From: Bdellovibrionales bacterium
GTDB lineage: Bacteria > Bdellovibrionota_C > UBA2361 > SZUA-149 > JAGRAN01
DNA length: 45,408 bases
Direction: 5' to 3'
NCBI GenBank assembly: GCA_020434585.1
Contig: JAGRAN010000054.1
Location: forward strand, 1,867 to 47,274
The notes under the pieces were generated by a model, which saw only the letters and a list, made by a program, of their open reading frames with translations, searched no databases and was not told where the DNA came from. Positions 16,323 to 24,438 of the stretch are shown piece after piece (position 1 is the stretch's first letter; each line of letters begins with the position of its first letter). A program made the position numbers and the translations under genes.

Positions 16323-17474
16323 CTAAAGCCGCTTCAGCCGCCGACCTGCGTCCTCGATAACTCGCTCGGAGCGCGAGAACGAAAAGCGGATTTTTGTCTG
16401 GCGCTGGCCGCTTCCGGAGTAAAACGCACCGTACGGGACCGCTGCCACACCGACGTCCTTAAGCATATAAACGCAAAAAGCTGCTGCGTCTTTAAAGTCG
16501 AACGAACTCATATCTGCCGTAATGAACCAAGCTCCCTGCGGTAGTATGCAGCTGAAGCCAGCATCACTAAGAATGTCTGCAAGCAGACCCCGCTTGCGTT
16601 CGAACAACTCGCGCAGCGCCTGGTAATACGAATCGTCAGCCCGAAATGCCGCTGCTGCTGCTTCCTGAAACGGGGTCGGCGCGGGACCAGCAATGAATTC
16701 ATGACAGCGCCTAAGAGCTTTGGAAAGCTGCATACTGCAAAGCGCGGCACCAACTCGCCATCCAGTTGCCATATAAGTTTTGGAACAGCTGGTAATAACT
16801 ATTGAACGATCACGAAAATCATCGATCGATCCTAGGCAGACATGCTTTCTCTCGTCGTAAACAAAATACTCGTAAGACTCGTCACCGATCGCAACAACAT
16901 CGTGTCGAACGCACAGTTGAGCAATTGTTTCGAGTTCGGCGCGGCTAAAAACCTTTCCGCCGGGATTGCTCGGGTTGCAAATAATAATTGCCGCTGTCTT
17001 CTCTGAGAACGCATTAGCCAGCGTTTTGGGGTCAAAGGCACCGGTTTCCAGATCGATCGGAACATATACAGGAACACCACGCGCCATGAGAATTTGCGGG
17101 CGATAATTCGGAAAACTAGGCTCAAAAACTATCACCTCGTCACCCGGATCCACTACAGCAAGAAGAGAAGCCAACAGACCTTCAGTGGCGCCGCTGGTGA
17201 TTGTTATGTGATCCTCAGATTCTATGCGCAGTCCATGCGTCTGCTCATATCGATAGGCGACAGCCTCGCGCAATGCAGCAAGACCTCGAATATCATCAAT
17301 CTGATTACGATTTGAATTAATCGCGCTGACAGCGCGCTTCTTTAATGCCGCCGGCACCTCAGCATCTGGCAGCGGCTGGGCTAAATTAACTGCTTCTAGC
17401 TCCCTGGCCTGCACAGCAATTTTATGCACCAAGGATTCGCTGAAGTCATTGGAGATTTCGCTGACGCGCGGCAT
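16323..17474 (-). CDS. Class I/II PLP aminotransferase
   Basis: This is a fold-type I aminotransferase of 383 residues. Residues 93-99 hold the phosphate-loop SGATEGL. NPSNPGG at 168-173 precedes the conserved Asp198 and Tyr201 (DESYEYF). The PLP Lys232 lies in SCSKTYMATGWRVG, close to the S-K-T-x-x-x-TGWR-x-G of methionine or kynurenine aminotransferases of the YbdL/KAT type. Arg in IRFSFSR near residue 365 is the carboxylate binder. The substrate is probably an aromatic or sulfur amino acid, which is inference. The ATG at 17474 has no clear ribosome site. The cyclophilin gene lies upstream on the same strand, with a strong hairpin between them. Confidence 0.85.
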   Translation of the reverse strand: MPRVSEISNDFSESLVHKIAVQARELEAVNLAQPLPDAEVPAALKKRAVSAINSNRNQIDDIRGLAALREAVAYRYEQTHGLRIESEDHITITSGATEGLLASLLAVVDPGDEVIVFEPSFPNYRPQILMARGVPVYVPIDLETGAFDPKTLANAFSEKTAAIIICNPSNPGGKVFSRAELETIAQLCVRHDVVAIGDESYEYFVYDERKHVCLGSIDDFRDRSIVITSCSKTYMATGWRVGAALCSMQLSKALRRCHEFIAGPAPTPFQEAAAAAFRADDSYYQALRELFERKRGLLADILSDAGFSCILPQGAWFITADMSSFDFKDAAAFCVYMLKDVGVAAVPYGAFYSGSGQRQTKIRFSFSRSERVIEDAGRRLKRL

Positions 17475-17493
17475 AAAAGTAACTGCTGCTAAA

Positions 17494-17513
17494 GCACGGG
17501 CCGAAGCCCGTGC
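17494..17513 (-). terminator. Perfect hairpin with UUCG-type loop
   Basis: On the minus strand this reads GCACGGGCTTCGGCCCGTGC, an 8-base perfect stem with a TTCG tetraloop, followed by TTTAG. It lies 12 bases after the cyclophilin stop and 19 bases before the aminotransferase ATG. It may end or attenuate the cyclophilin transcript. The U tract is short. Near-identical GC palindromes are a common dispersed repeat in some bacterial genomes. Confidence 0.6.
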
Positions 17514-17524
17514 ACAAGGCCGCT

Positions 17525-18124
17525 TTACTCAGACTTTTGCGCCGTTCGCGGGAAGTTCTTATCAAGCACAGTGTCCCACTTCGCGACATCGGCTTTCATC
17601 TTTTCAAGCAAACTGTCGACGTCACCACCAATTGTGACTTTGCGCATGCGGTCGCCCTTTTGAATTGACTGCACGACATCCATACCGTCAGTCACCTTGC
17701 CGAATACCGAATGTCGGTTATCTAGATGCGGTGTTGCGGAGAGGGTGATGAAAAACTGGCTGCCGTTCGTATTCGGGCCGGCATTTGCCATCGAAAGAAT
17801 GCCCGCACCTGAGTGACGCAGTTCGGGATGAAATTCGTCGCGAAATCTATAACCCGGGCCGCCGGTTCCAGTGCCCAGCGGATCGCCGCCTTGAATTACG
17901 AAATTTGGAACTACACGATGAAAAGTCAGTCCATCGTAGTAGCCGCGTTTGGAAAGGTTGACAAAGTTAGCTGTGGTCAGCGGGGCGCGATTGGGGAAAA
18001 GTTCGATGGTTATCGTACCCTTGTCGGTTTCGATGGTAGCGGTCATTTTATCTCCGGCATAAACGCTTGTGGCACTAAGTAAAACAAACAGCAGCATGAC
18101 TGGCGCAAGCAATCGTCTTAACAT
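17525..18124 (-). CDS. Exported cyclophilin-type peptidyl-prolyl cis-trans isomerase
   Basis: Cyclophilins speed cis-trans isomerisation of X-Pro bonds. The 199-residue protein starts with a signal peptide (MLRRLL, a hydrophobic core, then VYA|G with cleavage after about residue 23), so it should act in the periplasm. The catalytic domain has [22 protein letters not shown] (active-site Phe-His-Arg), [18 protein letters not shown] and [15 protein letters not shown], and ends with the VFGKV strand. A C-terminal polar extension of about 40 residues contains [13 protein letters not shown]. The frame is open to 18259, but ATG 18122-18124 gives the signal peptide and has GGGAGGG upstream. The ATG is the best start. 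Confidence 0.93.
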   Translation of the reverse strand: MLRRLLAPVMLLFVLLSATSVYAGDKMTATIETDKGTITIELFPNRAPLTTANFVNLSKRGYYDGLTFHRVVPNFVIQGGDPLGTGTGGPGYRFRDEFHPELRHSGAGILSMANAGPNTNGSQFFITLSATPHLDNRHSVFGKVTDGMDVVQSIQKGDRMRKVTIGGDVDSLLEKMKADVAKWDTVLDKNFPRTAQKSE

Positions 18125-18236
18125 TTCGCTGATACCCTCCCATGATCGGTAAATACACAGCTCCAGGCTGCGTTTTGCAGAATTGTTGGATACCATATAG
18201 GGGAATTGGTTAAAAGACAGGAAGCCCGATAAACCG

Positions 18237-18283
18237 CAAGCCCACCAAAACACGTTCAAAGAGAGCGTGCTCCGGTAGGCTTG
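18237..18283 (-). terminator. Imperfect stem-loop after the sigma factor gene
   Basis: The arms CAAGCCCACC (18237-18246) and GGTAGGCTTG (18274-18283) pair with one wobble. An inner CACG/CGTG pair also forms. It lies 22 bases after the stop of the sigma factor on its strand and could be a terminator, but there is no U tract after the stem. Confidence 0.35.
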
Positions 18284-18305
18284 ACTTAACCTTCCAATAA
18301 ACCGA

Positions 18306-18962
18306 CTAAGCAGCTGACCAGGAATTAAGCACCTGTTGCTGCACAGCCAGAAAATCCCTGTCGTGCTCCCGCATTAGATCATACCAACGCTTGAGCCTTC
18401 TTCTCAGCATCATGCGGCTGCGGTGGAGCCGCGATTTAACTGCGGGAATTGAGATACCCATTATCTCTGAAACTTCTTTATTGGAGAGTCCGTCGACATC
18501 GCGCAGTAGAAATACGGCACGGTAGTCATCCGGCAGCTTATTGATTGCGCCCTCTAGAGCATCGCGCAGCTGCATTGTCTCAATGCGGCTGTCAGTGCGA
18601 GAGCGGTATCCGTAGTCGACTGCCTGAGCCAGGCGCATATACGGTTGAAAATCGTCGATTGAGACCATCGTTTTGCCGCGACGCTTGCGCAGCTTCATGA
18701 ACGAGGCATTTGCTGTAATGCGATAAAGCCAGCTGGAAAACGCGGACTTACCCTCGAAGCTTTTCAGTTTGCGATAGAGAGTGACGAATACGTCTTGCAG
18801 CACTTCTTCCGCATCGTCTTCGTTTCGAGTCAGCCGCATTGCTAGGTTATAGGCCTTAGTCTCATAACGTGAAATCAGTTCTTCAAATGCTTCTTCAGAA
18901 CCTTTCAAGAACTTCTTTATCAGCTCGTTGTCCGACGCTTCCGTCAAACTCTTAGAACCCAT
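18306..18962 (-). CDS. RNA polymerase sigma factor, ECF (sigma-70 family)
   Basis: This is an alternative sigma factor of the extracytoplasmic-function type. Region 2 spans about residues 25-95: [34 protein letters not shown], then [21 protein letters not shown]. Region 4 spans about 135-200: [41 protein letters not shown] is a textbook helix-turn-helix. The C-terminus has an extra about 20 residues with a His/Asp motif (REHDRDF). The ATG has GGAG nine bases upstream. There is no recognisable anti-sigma gene beside it: the neighbours are cyclophilin (downstream) and gmk (upstream). Its target promoters are unknown. Confidence 0.92.
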   Translation of the reverse strand: MGSKSLTEASDNELIKKFLKGSEEAFEELISRYETKAYNLAMRLTRNEDDAEEVLQDVFVTLYRKLKSFEGKSAFSSWLYRITANASFMKLRKRRGKTMVSIDDFQPYMRLAQAVDYGYRSRTDSRIETMQLRDALEGAINKLPDDYRAVFLLRDVDGLSNKEVSEIMGISIPAVKSRLHRSRMMLRRRLKRWYDLMREHDRDFLAVQQQVLNSWSAA

Positions 18963-19066
18963 TGTCCGTATCTCCGATTTGAAAACCGACGGTCCGACAC
19001 CGTCTGCATGAATCTGACACGCTTGTGTCCCCCAACGGACTCAATAGTGCCCAAAATCATGCAGGT

Positions 19067-19083
19067 ATTTGTCACAAATTTGT
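19067..19083 (-). promoter_or_regulatory. Overlapping palindromes upstream of the sigma factor gene
   Basis: ATTTGTCACAAAT (19067-19079) is a palindrome with a central C. It overlaps the perfect 10-base palindrome ACAAATTTGT (19074-19083). The pair lies about 105-120 bases upstream of the sigma gene start, within the 166-base gap after gmk. A hairpin-forming GACGGT/ACCGTC also lies at 18988-19004 in the presumed leader. This could be an operator; no binding evidence exists. Confidence 0.35.
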
Positions 19084-19128
19084 AAAAAGGATGAGCTAAA
19101 TAGGTAAAAAAACTGGCCTATTACCCCA

Positions 19129-19749
19129 CTAACAACCTAGGGATTTGCGCTGTTTCGGGGTCAGGCGGTCCAGACGGCAGCGCTCGGCGGAGATAATCGC
19201 CTTGATTCGGACGATTGCCGCGTCCAGAGAGTCGTTGATCACCAGGTAATCGGAAAAAGATGTGTCAGACAAAATCGCAACTTCTTCCTTCGCTCGCTTG
19301 AGCCGCTGCTGGATCTGTTCTTCACTGTCGGTGGCGCGTCCCCGCAATCGCTTTTCAAGTTCAGCAAAAGAAACCGGAAACACAAAGACTGTCGTCAAGC
19401 GATCACCGTAACGTGCCTTAAGCTGCTGAACTCCCTGCACCTCGATCTCGAAGACTAAATCGTATCCTTCGGCTTCGGCCCGGTCCACGTTGACCCACTC
19501 TGTGCCGTACATGTTTCCGCTAAACTGCGCATGTTCGATAAATGCTCCGTCGTCGACGCGCCGCTTGAACTCATCGGTTGAGACAAAGTTATAATCAACT
19601 CCGTCCGTTTCTCCAGGCCTCGGTGCACGAGTAGTCGTAGATACGGACAGCTTTAAGCCATCGACTTGAGGGATTAACGCCTTGCAAATTGTCGATTTAC
19701 CGCTAGCGGTAGGGCCAGCAATGCAAACTAGCAGCGGAGAATGTTTCAT
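19129..19749 (-). CDS. gmk: Guanylate kinase
   Basis: Gmk phosphorylates GMP to GDP with ATP. The 206-residue protein starts KHSPLLVCIAGPTASGKST; the P-loop at 12-20 is the variant GPTASGKST instead of the usual GPSGVGKG/S. The GMP site has STTTRAPRPGETDGVDYNFVS near 38-58 and NMYGTEW near 80-86 (usual YGT), then FEIEVQGVQQLK. IFV/FVFP, and RLKRA near 150-170, complete the lid and core. It follows yicC by 12 bases, a widespread yicC-gmk pairing. It may be the last gene of the long minus-strand LPS series. Confidence 0.92.
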   Translation of the reverse strand: MKHSPLLVCIAGPTASGKSTICKALIPQVDGLKLSVSTTTRAPRPGETDGVDYNFVSTDEFKRRVDDGAFIEHAQFSGNMYGTEWVNVDRAEAEGYDLVFEIEVQGVQQLKARYGDRLTTVFVFPVSFAELEKRLRGRATDSEEQIQQRLKRAKEEVAILSDTSFSDYLVINDSLDAAIVRIKAIISAERCRLDRLTPKQRKSLGC

Positions 19750-19761
19750 GTTTGAGGTCCG

Positions 19762-20652
19762 TCACTCAACATTTTGGATTTGCTCACGCATTTTTTCCAA
19801 CGCGGCCTTCATATCGACTACGATAGTTGATATTTCAGTGCTCTGCGACTTCGAACCGCAGGTGTTAACCTCGCGCCCCATTTCCTGAATCAAAAATTCA
19901 ATTTTTCGGCCTGTCCCGTCCTGCTTCAAAAAGTCCTTGAACTGTTCAATATGACTTTCCAACCGAACAAGTTCTTCCGTCACATCAGTTCGATCAGCGA
20001 TATAAGCAATTTCCTGCGCCATGCGCTCAGCGTCAAACTCCACGTCTGGTTGTAGCTTCTCGATGCGTTGAGTTAATTTTTCTTGAAAGGCGCTGCTTGA
20101 ATCTTTGGCTAATTTATTAAGATGGCCGGTAAGCTTTGCGATTTGAGCCGCATGACTCAGCAGCTCTTTGCGCAGTGACTCGCCTTCCGTCTCCCGCATG
20201 CTAATTAGGCTGTCCAAGGCGTCGGCGACTGTGCTGAGCAGCGCCTTTTTTTCCCCACTAACGTCAGAAACCTCCTGGGAGACTTCCAGCACGTCACGCC
20301 GATTAAGCGCGTTCATAACACCGAGAGCTTTCGACAGTCGGTCATTCAATCCGGCATGCGTTATGCCCTGTTCGATCGCCGACCAGTAAGCTGAAAATAA
20401 CTTTTGATTAAATGTAACTTCGCTGCTCGAGCCAGTCGGCTCGTTTCGCATCACAGCAATGTCTACTCTGCCGCGGCTCAACTTGTCGCGCACGACGGCT
20501 ACCACATCTCGCTCAAACTCTGAGTATAAGGAGGGCAGCTTGCAAGAAACATCCAAGAAGCGGTGATTGACGGAGCGCACTTCGATATCTATGGATGCTT
20601 TTTCGAGCGTAGAACTCGCACGCCCGAATCCGGTCATACTTCTTACTGGCAT
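19762..20652 (-). CDS. yicC: YicC/YloC family endoribonuclease
   Basis: YicC proteins form a conserved RNA-cleaving family in bacteria. The 296 residues carry the N-terminal SMTGFGR (residues 5-11) and SVNHRFLD near 27-34. A central region has RRDV-x-E, and the C-terminal domain has QEIAYIADRTDVTEELVRLESHIEQF and RKIEFLIQEMGREVNT, with a final DMKAALEKMREQ helix. All are family hallmarks. Its ATG overlaps the heptose kinase stop by one base (TAATG), indicating translational coupling. gmk follows 12 bases downstream. Confidence 0.95.
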   Translation of the reverse strand: MPVRSMTGFGRASSTLEKASIDIEVRSVNHRFLDVSCKLPSLYSEFERDVVAVVRDKLSRGRVDIAVMRNEPTGSSSEVTFNQKLFSAYWSAIEQGITHAGLNDRLSKALGVMNALNRRDVLEVSQEVSDVSGEKKALLSTVADALDSLISMRETEGESLRKELLSHAAQIAKLTGHLNKLAKDSSSAFQEKLTQRIEKLQPDVEFDAERMAQEIAYIADRTDVTEELVRLESHIEQFKDFLKQDGTGRKIEFLIQEMGREVNTCGSKSQSTEISTIVVDMKAALEKMREQIQNVE

Positions 20653-21665
20653 TACTTGCCTCCTCTTTGCTGCAGCTGGCTTATCAATTCTTCTGCCGTC
20701 ACAGCAACGGTGCCGACTTCTGCCACGACAATTCCTGCCGCAACATTCGAAAGCTCCGCGGCCTGGACTGGAGTAGCCCCTGCAGCTAGACTTAGTGCAA
20801 AAACTGCAGAAACCGTATCGCCCGCACCGGAGACATCGTAAACCTCCCGAGCGACAGTATCGATCGCCACCGTTTCACCGCCGCTTTGTGAAACGAGCAC
20901 CATCCCGTCCTCACCAAGAGTTATCAGCACCAGCTCACAGCCCCATTCTTCGAGCAGCTTTTTCCCCGCAAGCACAGCATCGTCTCGGTTGGTGATTGGG
21001 ATGCCGCTAGCAGCTTCAGCTTCAGCGCGGTTCGGCTTAATTACTGAGGCGGGATGATACATCGAAAAATTTGGTGCTTTTGGATCCACGACTACTGGAA
21101 CACCTGCAAGACCCAGAATCCCTTCCGCATAGCCCTCTCGAACCTTTTCGAATAATTCGGGAGAGATTGCCCCTTTCGCGTAATCAGAGACTATGACTCC
21201 TTTTACGTCCTTAAGCTTTGAGCCAAGGACCTTCGCGATACCATCGCGTAGCGGAGCGTCCGGTAGATTGGTGTCCTCGCGGTCAACGCGCACCACTTGC
21301 TGTGCATGTGCGATAACTCGAGTTTTAACTGTGGTTTGCCGGGAGCGATCTACTAGGACTCCTTCTGTATCGATACCTTCGTCATTTAGCATCGAAACCA
21401 TCGACTTGCCGTTGTTATCGTCGCCGACAACACCGCAGATAGAAACCGAAGCCCCGAGCTTAATTAAGTTATTCGCTACGTTGCCTGCGCCGCCTAGCCG
21501 TTTGTTCTCCTCGGTTGAGCGAACTACTACGACGGGGGCCTCAGGAGAGATTCGATCCACCTTGCCCCATATATAATGGTCAACTATCAGGTCGCCGATC
21601 ACGAGCATCGGTGTCCCTTTAAACCTTTCTACGACCGCTAGTAGGTCTTTAACTCTTTCCTTCAT
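20652..21665 (-). CDS. hldE: D-glycero-beta-D-manno-heptose-7-phosphate kinase (kinase-only HldE)
   Basis: This PfkB-family sugar kinase phosphorylates heptose 7-phosphate at C1 for ADP-heptose synthesis. Residues 17-60 contain MLVIGDLIVDHYIWG, and GGAGNVANNL lies near 60. DVSGAGD at 277-283 holds the catalytic Asp283, and SVICGVVGDD with a typical RfaE-type N-terminus supports the assignment. It is 337 residues, the kinase domain alone; the nucleotidyltransferase half found in E. coli HldE is absent from this frame and from the window. The gene overlaps the glycosyltransferase start region by 17 bases and ends one base into yicC. Another sugar specificity of PfkB kinases is possible, but the LPS neighbourhood favours heptose. 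Confidence 0.85.
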   Translation of the reverse strand: MKERVKDLLAVVERFKGTPMLVIGDLIVDHYIWGKVDRISPEAPVVVVRSTEENKRLGGAGNVANNLIKLGASVSICGVVGDDNNGKSMVSMLNDEGIDTEGVLVDRSRQTTVKTRVIAHAQQVVRVDREDTNLPDAPLRDGIAKVLGSKLKDVKGVIVSDYAKGAISPELFEKVREGYAEGILGLAGVPVVVDPKAPNFSMYHPASVIKPNRAEAEAASGIPITNRDDAVLAGKKLLEEWGCELVLITLGEDGMVLVSQSGGETVAIDTVAREVYDVSGAGDTVSAVFALSLAAGATPVQAAELSNVAAGIVVAEVGTVAVTAEELISQLQQRGGK

Positions 21666-22470
21666 CTGCCGCCTTCTTAGCGTTGTAATGAAATTCCCAA
21701 AGTTTCGCGTACTTCATGAATGTATAATATCCTTCCAGTACCGCAATAATGAATCCTGCCATCCCTTCCTGGAATCCGCGCTTCAAAAAGTAAAATTTCA
21801 CAAAGCGCACCCAAGGATTGACGAGCATTTTAATCAGCGAAGGTTGTTCGCCAATTGCGAAGCGCTCTTTCGCCGCAAGCGTTGAAAATTTATTCAAACG
21901 ATCTGCCTGATCGTTCATGTCTTTGTAGGTGAAGTGATAGATATCGCCGTCAAGACGACCGGTCGGTCCGTGAGGAATCGGTTTCTCGTGCGGATCGATT
22001 CCACCCCAGGTAACCTGAGATTTACGAAAGAAGCGCAGGCGATACTCAGGATACCAGCCGCCCTTTCGCCACCAGCGACCAAGATAATAAACAAGTCGAT
22101 TAACATCGTAACCGATGACCGAACTTGAGCTGCCGTTCATAGACTCTCGACGCAGCACTTCCAGAATATTGTTCTTTAAGGTTTCAGATACTCTTTCATC
22201 CGCGTCTAAATTAAGCACCCACTCGTGAGAGGTCTGAGACAAAGCGTAGCTCTTCTGCTTTTTGTATCCCGGCCATTCACGCTGGATCACCTTCGCGCCA
22301 AGTTCTTTGGCGATCTCAACCGTACGGTCGCTTGAAAAGGAATCAACTACAAGCACCTCGTCGCAAAAAGCAACGCTCTTTACGCAGTCCGCAATATAGT
22401 TTTCCTCATTGCAGCAAATAATAAATGCCGAAATCGGTTTACGCTGTTCGATGGTTGATGCTTCGTTCAT
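21649..22470 (-). CDS. Family 2 glycosyltransferase, WaaE/KdtX type
   Basis: This is a GT-A glycosyltransferase. The N-terminal ISAFIICCNEE is the usual first strand, VVDSFSSDRT (residues 41-50) is the nucleotide-binding turn, and the DXD-type motif is DAD at 89-91 (LNLDADERVS). WRKGGWYPEYRLRFFRKS near residue 140 and DPHEKP near 162 resemble WaaE/KdtX enzymes that put a beta-glucose on heptose I of the LPS core. The C-terminal third has one aromatic helix (WVRFVKFYFLKRGFQEGMAGF). Length 273 residues fits. The product linkage is inference. It lies between a GT9 enzyme and the heptose kinase on the same strand, in the inner core cluster. Confidence 0.85.
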   Translation of the reverse strand: MNEASTIEQRKPISAFIICCNEENYIADCVKSVAFCDEVLVVDSFSSDRTVEIAKELGAKVIQREWPGYKKQKSYALSQTSHEWVLNLDADERVSETLKNNILEVLRRESMNGSSSSVIGYDVNRLVYYLGRWWRKGGWYPEYRLRFFRKSQVTWGGIDPHEKPIPHGPTGRLDGDIYHFTYKDMNDQADRLNKFSTLAAKERFAIGEQPSLIKMLVNPWVRFVKFYFLKRGFQEGMAGFIIAVLEGYYTFMKYAKLWEFHYNAKKAADEGKS

Positions 22471-22514
22471 TTGGTCAAAATCAAAAGTTCCGAGCGCAGT
22501 TTACGAGTACTTTA

Positions 22515-23609
22515 TTAGCCCGTGCGCTCAGTATTTTGCAACTTTTCGCGGTTGATTATGCGGTCAATCTGAGCCAGAACAGCCGCCGGTGGGATTTCTT
22601 TCATACAAAGCGTTCCAAGTCCTGGACAGTTCTTGCGAAAGCAGGGAGAGCAGCCAATCGCCGCATCGAGGACCAGATCCTCACTCCCATACGGGGCAGA
22701 GCGCTCGTGGCTTGTGGAGCCCCAAAGCGAAACCACCGCTGAGCCAGAGGCCGCTGCAATATGCATCGGTCCGGAATCAGAGCCTACTGCAAAACGGCAA
22801 GTGTCAAATACTGCCGGCAACTCCCGCAGCGAAGTCTTGGAGACAAGGTTTAAGACTGGCTGTTGTCCCAGCAGCGATTCGATCTCAGCAGCACTAGGCT
22901 CTTCACTCTTACTTCCGAGCATCACACTTCGCATACCGTACTTATCCTGCAGCGTGCGAATCAGCTCAGCGTAATGAACAGCCGGCCAAAATCTGCTCGG
23001 CCACGTCGAACCGAGGATTAGTGCGCAATAGCCTGCATGCGAATCCCGATCCAAGTGCAGTCGGTCACACTCCGCTTGAATCAATTCAGCAACCTGCTTG
23101 AGCTCCGCAGCACTTGCGGTTAGTCCAAACTTGAGCGTGCGCATTGAGGGCAACCCCAGCAAATCTCCGAACCGCTGATAGTATTGGATCTTTGGGCTGT
23201 AGTGCTCAACTTGGGAAATATGTTCGTTGTTGAACAGCCAATTGAACTCCTTGGCATTTTTTCTATGAAAACCGATGCGTCGCTTCCCGCCAGAAAGCAG
23301 GCTCGTAACACCACTTTTAAAATGGCGCTGCAGATCAAGCACCACATCAAAACGACGCCGTCTCAACTCGGAAACATAGGTACGAAACGCAGTAAGTCCG
23401 CCTTTGCGGTTAAAAACCACAACTTCGTCTACAGCTGGATGACCTTGAACTAACGGAGCGGAAATCGGCTCGACGCCCCAAGTAATCAAGCAGTCGGGCA
23501 TATTGTCTTTGATGCGGACAGCAAGCGGCAGCGCTCGCGTCACATCTCCAATCGCTCCGTGAAGCACAATCAAAATTCGCTGCGCTTTATCCAACTTAGC
23601 TGTCGCCAC
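22515..23609 (-). CDS. GT9 family heptosyltransferase (LPS core)
   Basis: This is a GT-B enzyme of the heptosyltransferase family. It begins with RILIVLHGAIGDVTRALPL (the family N-terminal glycine loop) and has FDVVLDLQ near residue 88, AVGSDSGPMHIAAA near 275 and LWGSTSHERSAPYG near 295. CSPCFRKNCPG and CMKEIPP near the C-terminus match the metal-like Cys cluster often found in this family. The frame is open to TTG 23618. I used GTG 23607-23609 (364 residues), but TTG 23618 (367 residues) is possible; the gene overlaps the Kdo kinase 3' end either way. It probably adds heptose to the core; it is not resolved whether it is WaaC- or WaaQ-like. Confidence 0.85.
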   Translation of the reverse strand: MATAKLDKAQRILIVLHGAIGDVTRALPLAVRIKDNMPDCLITWGVEPISAPLVQGHPAVDEVVVFNRKGGLTAFRTYVSELRRRRFDVVLDLQRHFKSGVTSLLSGGKRRIGFHRKNAKEFNWLFNNEHISQVEHYSPKIQYYQRFGDLLGLPSMRTLKFGLTASAAELKQVAELIQAECDRLHLDRDSHAGYCALILGSTWPSRFWPAVHYAELIRTLQDKYGMRSVMLGSKSEEPSAAEIESLLGQQPVLNLVSKTSLRELPAVFDTCRFAVGSDSGPMHIAAASGSAVVSLWGSTSHERSAPYGSEDLVLDAAIGCSPCFRKNCPGLGTLCMKEIPPAAVLAQIDRIINREKLQNTERTG

Positions 23610-24438
23610 GAGAATCAACGCCTTGTGAAAATGCTTCTGCGGCTGAGGCAGGCAAGTTGTACTTATTTACGGCTCGCTCCCAGCGCGCAGCTAAGGCACG
23701 TTTCCTCCCTTCATATTCGAGTTCGGGTTCAATAAATTTGGCTTTATCAAAATCAAGTAGCACGACCGAACCATCCCGTGAACGCAGAACATTCCCCGGA
23801 TGAAGATCTTGATGAAACACCCCGGCACGAAGCATTTTTGCGGCTTCCCTTCCTGCCTCAGCGGCACATTTGATGAACTCGGTGGTATCTTCCTTAGCCA
23901 GCTTAAACAAAGTTACCGATTCTTTAACTGTTTCAGTTGCAATTAGACCTGAGTAAGAAAATCCAGAGGGGGCGCGCCTGACGATCGCGGCCGCGGGAAG
24001 CACTGCACTCACTTTAGCTTGCGCTAGAACTCCCAGCACTAACAACTCCAGAAACGGGCGACTTTGCGCGAGCGATTTCCACGGGGGAAGGATAAAGCTA
24101 TCTTCACTGAGGCGCCGCATCCATCCGCCGCGAACGTAGCGCCTCAAGGTAAGCGACTGTTCAGGTCCAAGCGAGCAGTGTTTAACTTTAGCACGCCCCT
24201 CAAGGCCGTCGCTTAAAGCGTCGTCATCACCTGAGCAAATTGCAATTAGCTGAGCAATCGGATTTTCGAACTCGGGCAGTAGATCCGTTCGCACTAAAGC
24301 CGCAGCCAGGCCATCATGCAAATAAGCAAATTGATAATTACCGATCGTCAACAATCGCTTGCCGGTGTTCGCTGCCGGATCTCCGCCGAAAGTAAATCGA
24401 CTCAACTCGGACCATAGACTCAAGTTCTGTTCGATCAT
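23596..24438 (-). CDS. Lipopolysaccharide/Kdo kinase (KdkA/WaaP type)
   Basis: This family of protein-kinase-like enzymes phosphorylates sugars of the LPS core (Kdo or heptose). The 280-residue protein has GRAKVKHCSLGPEQSLTLRRYVRGGW near residues 80-105, the family RYRRGG motif. LPAAAIVRR near 148 follows. The catalytic loop is HQDLHPGNVL with H209, D211 and N216 region, and the DFD metal motif is D229-F-D231 (LLDFDKAKF). The ATG overlaps the preceding WaaF-like stop by four bases (ATGA) and has GGAGGAG upstream. KdkA of Haemophilus phosphorylates Kdo at position 4; the substrate here is inference. The kinase, two GT9 genes and GT2 together give a phosphorylated heptose-containing inner core. 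Confidence 0.85.
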   Translation of the reverse strand: MIEQNLSLWSELSRFTFGGDPAANTGKRLLTIGNYQFAYLHDGLAAALVRTDLLPEFENPIAQLIAICSGDDDALSDGLEGRAKVKHCSLGPEQSLTLRRYVRGGWMRRLSEDSFILPPWKSLAQSRPFLELLVLGVLAQAKVSAVLPAAAIVRRAPSGFSYSGLIATETVKESVTLFKLAKEDTTEFIKCAAEAGREAAKMLRAGVFHQDLHPGNVLRSRDGSVVLLDFDKAKFIEPELEYEGRKRALAARWERAVNKYNLPASAAEAFSQGVDSRGDS

